A stretch of 7,413 nucleotides of DNA, taken from positions 142,659-150,071 of the forward strand of contig CAJTSE010000006.1 in the NCBI GenBank assembly GCA_910578815.1. The letters run 5' to 3'. The translations under genes and the position numbers were made by a program. A model generated the notes under the pieces. That model had not been told where the DNA came from. It worked only from the letters and a program-made list of their open reading frames with translations, and did not search any database. Source of the stretch: an uncultured Acetatifactor sp. GTDB lineage: Bacteria > Bacillota > Clostridia > Lachnospirales > Lachnospiraceae. Positions 5,357 through 7,413 of this stretch are shown here, in pieces; the first letter of the stretch is position 1; every line of letters begins with the position of its first letter.

Positions 5357-5902
5357 TTAAAAGGGCATAACTGCTCTTACACGCTCTGCAATATAAGCCT
5401 TGCGGTTAGGCAGGTGCATCAACAGGTGAAAGGAGCCAATTCCATTCCTTTTGCAGGCTTCGTGAGCCTGCAGTACGTTTTCGCTGCGGTACTGATGCTG
5501 CTTTAAGATCATAATCATGACCTTTGGCTGTCCGTTCAGATAGAGTCCGTAATCAAAGCTGTGGGCCTTTTTGCCGGCGCCAAGCTCCATGGCGGATATA
5601 TTACGGCGCAGCTCAAAGCCCGGCCAGTTCTCGGCAGCAACCATTTCAATACGACGGCATACCGTGCTTTGGCAGCCTTCGCAGTGAGCATCATCGCCGG
5701 TTTCGTTCTCCCGGTCTTTTTGAGTTACCGTTTGGCCGCCGTTCTTTACGGATACATTGGGAGTGGGTACTGTTTCCGTTTCCGCATCATTTCCCTGTAT
5801 GGCTCCCTTTACACTGTCTATCACGTTATCCACCACGCTGTCTACCATATTGGAAATGATTTTTCGTGTTTTATTTTTCAACAGATTATCTAAAAACCCC
5901 AT
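5357..5902 (-). CDS. Protein of unknown function upstream of the RT
   Basis: I do not recognise this 181-residue protein. Residues 1-36 are rich in hydrophobic and charged residues in a helical pattern (NMVDSVVDNVIDSVKGAI). Residues 37-72 are polar and probably disordered. A CxxCx4C group follows at Cys74, Cys77 and Cys82. The C-terminal part (about 83-181) looks folded, with a strand-like FDYGLYLNGQPKVMIMILK (116-134) and helices ending in ERVRAV. This loosely recalls the core of PD-(D/E)xK nuclease folds (Asp117, Lys134), but the second acidic residue is missing, so activity is doubtful. No signal peptide is seen. The ATG at 5902 is preceded by GGGAG, and a promoter lies at 5977-6005. Strand and spacing put it in the same unit as the RT, with the candidate RNA in between. 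It could be a partner protein or an unrelated neighbour. Confidence 0.75.
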   Translation of the reverse strand: MGFLDNLLKNKTRKIISNMVDSVVDNVIDSVKGAIQGNDAETETVPTPNVSVKNGGQTVTQKDRENETGDDAHCEGCQSTVCRRIEMVAAENWPGFELRRNISAMELGAGKKAHSFDYGLYLNGQPKVMIMILKQHQYRSENVLQAHEACKRNGIGSFHLLMHLPNRKAYIAERVRAVMPF

Positions 5903-5976
5903 ATTTTTCTCCCTGCTTATCTGCAGTAGTTCAACCCCGGCTGGCCGTTAGAATGTCCCCTGCTCCGAATAAAGTT

Positions 5977-6005
5977 ATCATATCATAGGAAAGTGCCTTT
6001 TGCAA
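5977..6005 (-). promoter_or_regulatory. Promoter of the unknown-protein/RT unit
   Basis: On the minus strand TTGCAA (plus-strand 6000-6005) is followed after 17 bases by TATGAT (5977-5982). A second TATGAT overlaps at 5982-5987. The site is about 75 bases before the ATG at 5902. No other strong promoter is seen before the RT, so the RT and the structured RNA may depend on it. Confidence 0.6.
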
Positions 6006-6039
6006 GGAGATGAACACTGGCAATATGGATTTAAATAAA

Positions 6040-6068
6040 TTGAAGTTTAGACGGCAATCGGCTATAAT
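6040..6068 (+). promoter_or_regulatory. Strong promoter of the three-gene plus-strand unit
   Basis: TTGAAG (6040-6045), a 17-base spacer and a perfect TATAAT (6063-6068). It is back to back with the minus-strand promoter at 5977-6005, only 34 bases between the two -35 boxes. It would start an RNA with a leader of roughly 120 bases before the 78-residue gene. Confidence 0.75.
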
Positions 6069-6094
6069 AGAGTCATACATGAAAAGGAGCTGAA

Positions 6095-6179
6095 GATTGA
6101 AAATTGAAATTTTCAATCTCAGAATTTGTGACGCTGCGCGTCCCAAAGTTCCCGCAAATTTAGATGCCGCTTGCGCGGC
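6095..6179 (+). promoter_or_regulatory. Structured 5' leader with three hairpins
   Basis: Three stem-loops follow one another. The first has arms GATTGAAAAT (6095-6104) and ATTTTCAATC (6109-6118), a perfect 10-bp stem with a 4-base loop. The second is GACGC (6130-6134) with GCGTC (6138-6142), enclosed by AATTTG/CAAATT (6123-6128 and 6155-6160). The third is GCCGC (6166-6170) with GCGGC (6175-6179). None is followed by a T-run, so they look like a leader structure or an inserted palindromic element rather than terminators. No known riboswitch was recognised. Confidence 0.45.
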
Positions 6180-6186
6180 GGAATGA
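6097..6186 (+). CDS. Possible 29-residue leader peptide
   Basis: A TTG at 6097 lies seven bases after AAAAGGAG (6082-6089). It opens a frame of 29 codons to a TGA at 6184-6186, which overlaps an ATG (6183) as ATGA. The peptide would start MKIEIFNLRICDAARP. It runs through all three leader hairpins, and the start codon sits in the first stem. A good ribosome binding site with nothing better placed behind it is the main support. The non-ATG start and unusual composition (alanine- and arginine-rich second half) are against it. It may be a leader ORF whose translation affects the next gene, or just chance. Confidence 0.3.
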   Translation: MKIEIFNLRICDAARPKVPANLDAACAAE

Positions 6187-6194
6187 GAGGAATT

Positions 6195-6431
6195 ATGAAT
6201 GCTGCATCTATATTAAAGCTGATGAGCGCCAAGGCGCAGTTTGAACGGAATCATCCCAAGTTTATGGCCTTTGTGAAGGCGGTGATGTCCAGACCCATGG
6301 AAGAGGGGACAGTGATGGAGGTTACTGTCACCAGGCCTGGCGAAGAGCCGCTGACGGCCAATATCAAGGTACAGCAGTCGGATCTTGATTTGCTGGCAGA
6401 GCTGAAGGAATTGAGTGGTGAAATGCGGTAG
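6195..6431 (+). CDS. Small hypothetical protein
   Basis: Unrecognised 78-residue cytoplasmic protein. A basic, helical N-terminal half with aromatic residues (KAQFERNHPKFMAFVKAVM, 13-31) is followed by a strand-forming segment (VMEVTVTRPGEEPLTANIKV, 40-59) and a C-terminal leucine-rich helix (DLDLLAELKEL, 63-73). There is no signal peptide, membrane segment or cysteine. The ATG at 6195 has AGAGGA five bases upstream and is preferred over in-frame starts at 6171 (TTG) and 6183 (ATG). It is the first full gene after the strong promoter at 6040-6068 and is followed 87 bases later by the kinase-like gene. The sequence looks like a genuine conserved small protein rather than a shadow, but no function can be given. 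Confidence 0.75.
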   Translation: MNAASILKLMSAKAQFERNHPKFMAFVKAVMSRPMEEGTVMEVTVTRPGEEPLTANIKVQQSDLDLLAELKELSGEMR

Positions 6432-6482
6432 GCCGGTTTGGCTGATTAATTGCTCATGGCTGGTTGGGGATGGAGGACGCGG

Positions 6483-6500
6483 GTCAGGGGCAGTCCTGAC
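6483..6500 (+). promoter_or_regulatory. Intergenic hairpin before the kinase-like gene
   Basis: GTCAGG (6483-6488) and CCTGAC (6495-6500) form a perfect 6-bp stem with a 6-base loop, ending three bases before the GAAGGGG ribosome binding site at 6504-6510. There is no T-run. It could affect translation or RNA stability between the two genes. Confidence 0.3.
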
Positions 6501-6518
6501 TGTGAAGGGGAAACAAGC

Positions 6519-6920
6519 ATGGACGGGAAAATGACGGTGAACGATAAACAATACGAAATCCTGAAGCTGCTGGGAAAAGGAAAGGGCGGATATTCCTATC
6601 TGGCAGGCGACGGGAGCAGGAAATATGTGTTGAAGCAGATTCATCATGAGCCCTGCGGGTATTATCAATTCGGAAATAAAATCCAGGCGGAATTAAGGGA
6701 TTACGAGAAGCTAAGGAAAATCGGAATTAAAATGCCGGTAATGATTGAGGCGGATACGGAAAAAGAGCGTATTTTAAAGGAATTTATCCAGGGGGAAGAG
6801 CTTTATTATATTGATTATGAATGCAATGATTACATGGAGGAATGGAATTTTGAAAACTGGGGCGTGAAGTACTGGTCCAAAACCCCGGAATTTCTGCAAT
6901 ATGTGCAGGAGCATGAATAA
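6519..6920 (+). CDS. Kinase-like protein lacking its catalytic loop
   Basis: Protein of 133 residues with the N-lobe of a protein-kinase/APH-type phosphotransferase: a glycine-rich loop, LGKGKGGYSYLA (18-29), the ATP-anchoring Lys39 in YVLKQI, acidic helix AELRDYEKL (57-65) with Glu58, and a hinge ILKEFIQG (85-92). It then goes straight to LYYIDYECN (95-103), which matches the metal-binding ID(F/W/Y)E motif of APH-like kinases, and to a conserved-looking tail, YMEEWNFENWGVKYW. The helix and catalytic loop (HxDxxxxN type) that should lie between hinge and IDYE are missing, a gap of roughly 50-60 residues relative to what I recall of the family. The frame is kept. The start at 6519 follows GAAGGGG by eight bases; upstream residues in frame look non-coding. 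It may be a pseudokinase, an internal deletion allele or an assembly artefact. The substrate is unknown. Confidence 0.75.
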   Translation: MDGKMTVNDKQYEILKLLGKGKGGYSYLAGDGSRKYVLKQIHHEPCGYYQFGNKIQAELRDYEKLRKIGIKMPVMIEADTEKERILKEFIQGEELYYIDYECNDYMEEWNFENWGVKYWSKTPEFLQYVQEHE

Positions 6921-6965
6921 CCCTTCCGCAATTATCGAAATAACCGCAGACATACAGGAGGAACC

Positions 6966-7229
6966 ATGAAAAAGAGAGACAGCCTGTCGCAGATTAAATT
7001 ATCGGATCAGCAGAAGGAGGCCTTAATGGAAGAGATCAGGGCCTTTTACCTTGACGTGCGCGGGGAAGAGATCGGCATGATCCAGCAGATGCAGCTGGCG
7101 GAGCTGTTTGAAGAGAAGCTGGCTCCGATCATTTATAACAGGGCCTTGGATGATGCAAAAAGATGGTTTTCACAAATGCTGGATAATCTGGATTCGGATT
7201 ATTATACGTTGTATAAAAATGAAAATTGA
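6966..7229 (+). CDS. DUF2164 family protein
   Basis: Small cytoplasmic protein of 87 residues that fits the DUF2164 family: IKLSDQQKEALMEEIRAFY (10-28), an EEIGMIQQMQLAELFEEKLAP stretch (34-54) and the diagnostic IIYNRALDDAKRW (55-67). The family has no assigned function. It is compact and helical, with neither membrane segment nor signal peptide. The ATG at 6966 has a strong AGGAGG (6956-6961) four bases upstream. It follows the kinase-like gene by 45 bases on the same strand and is probably the last gene of the unit started at 6040-6068. No intrinsic terminator is visible after its stop. Confidence 0.88.
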   Translation: MKKRDSLSQIKLSDQQKEALMEEIRAFYLDVRGEEIGMIQQMQLAELFEEKLAPIIYNRALDDAKRWFSQMLDNLDSDYYTLYKNEN

Positions 7230-7259
7230 AAATCATATGGCGTCTGAATAAAATTGGGT

Positions 7260-7413
7260 ATGCAGGATTACTCCAACATACCCTTAAATTATAAAAATAT
7301 TCACTTTGAGGCGTTTGCCAGTTACCCGAAGTACCTGTTTAGCAAGCCTTCAAACGCCGAGGCGTTTGCCAGTTACCCGAAGTACCTGTTTAGCAAGCCT
7401 TCAAACGCCGAGG
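7260..7413 (+). CDS. Possible ORF with 17-residue repeats (partial at edge)
   Basis: An ATG at 7260 opens a frame that runs to the window edge. It begins MQDYSNIPLNYKNIHF and then repeats EAFASYPKYLFSKPSNA. The 51-base repeat is 17 codons, so the frame is preserved through every copy. Against it being a gene: there is no proper ribosome binding site (only GGG directly before the ATG), a second plus-strand frame is also open through the repeats, and the units carry inverted-repeat ends that suggest a DNA- or RNA-level role. The total length cannot be seen. Confidence 0.3.
   Translation, partial: MQDYSNIPLNYKNIHFEAFASYPKYLFSKPSNAEAFASYPKYLFSKPSNAE
7308..7413. repeat. Exact 51-bp tandem repeat, array continues past the edge
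   Basis: Two full identical copies lie at 7308-7358 and 7359-7409, and a third begins at 7410-7413 before the sequence stops. Each unit has 8-bp inverted repeats, GGCGTTTG (7310-7317) and CAAACGCC (7351-7358), enclosing 33 bases. At each unit junction CAAACGCC, GA and GGCGTTTG form a near-perfect palindrome. The copies show no differences, which implies recent expansion. The period is three times 17, so coding is possible. Confidence 0.9.

Noticed and set aside
6098..7231. Shared 12-mer TGAAAATTGAAA at 6098-6109 and 7220-7231 flanking the three plus-strand genes
   Set aside because: It is AT-rich and low in complexity. There is no further matching flank, so it is not good evidence for an inserted element.
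7308..7413. CRISPR array or integron attC sites
   Set aside because: The whole 51-bp unit is identical from copy to copy, leaving no unique spacers, and the GTTRRRY/RYYYAAC core pairs of attC sites are not found.

Overview
The window looks like chromosomal DNA from a low-to-moderate GC Firmicute, most likely a gut clostridium of the Lachnospiraceae type. The basis is the strong AGGAGG-type ribosome binding sites, the sigma-A-like promoters, and the gene set: a YhfC-type membrane protease, GtrA, LuxS next to MtnN, a DUF2164 protein and a small APH-like kinase. The genus cannot be fixed from the sequence alone.

Layout: 70-1032 (+) is a D-2-hydroxyacid dehydrogenase, convergent with a YhfC-family intramembrane protease at 1055-1846 (-). 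The divergent spacer 1847-2056 holds a promoter for each neighbour and several palindromes. A GtrA-like membrane protein follows (+), best started at a GTG at 2057. It is convergent with mtnN (3187-2489, -), which lies downstream of luxS (3772-3293, -). LuxS and MtnN carry out consecutive steps of S-adenosylhomocysteine recycling, and together they make the AI-2 precursor.

The most unusual part is 3876-6005 (-). Reading along the minus strand there are a sigma-A-like promoter, a 181-residue protein of unknown function, a 229-bp non-coding gap, and a 404-residue reverse transcriptase with a likely terminator at its stop codon. The gap contains a 16-bp inverted repeat (15 of 16 positions pair) enclosing about 129 nt with several hairpins, ending 27 nt before the RT start. 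This layout resembles a retron a1-msr-msd-a2 locus. However, the RT has YSDD and lacks the retron NAxxH and VTG signatures, so it is either a divergent retron-like element or an unassigned RT family with its own structured RNA. A terminator for the upstream gene is the main ordinary alternative.

From 6040 a strong promoter (+) drives a structured leader with a possible 29-codon ORF. It is followed by a 78-residue hypothetical gene, a kinase-like gene that appears to have lost its catalytic-loop segment, and a DUF2164 gene. The last 106 bases are the start of an exact 51-bp tandem repeat. Each unit begins and ends in 8-bp inverted repeats, and the array runs off the window edge. One plus-strand frame through it stays open from an ATG at 7260 and would encode a 17-residue repeat.
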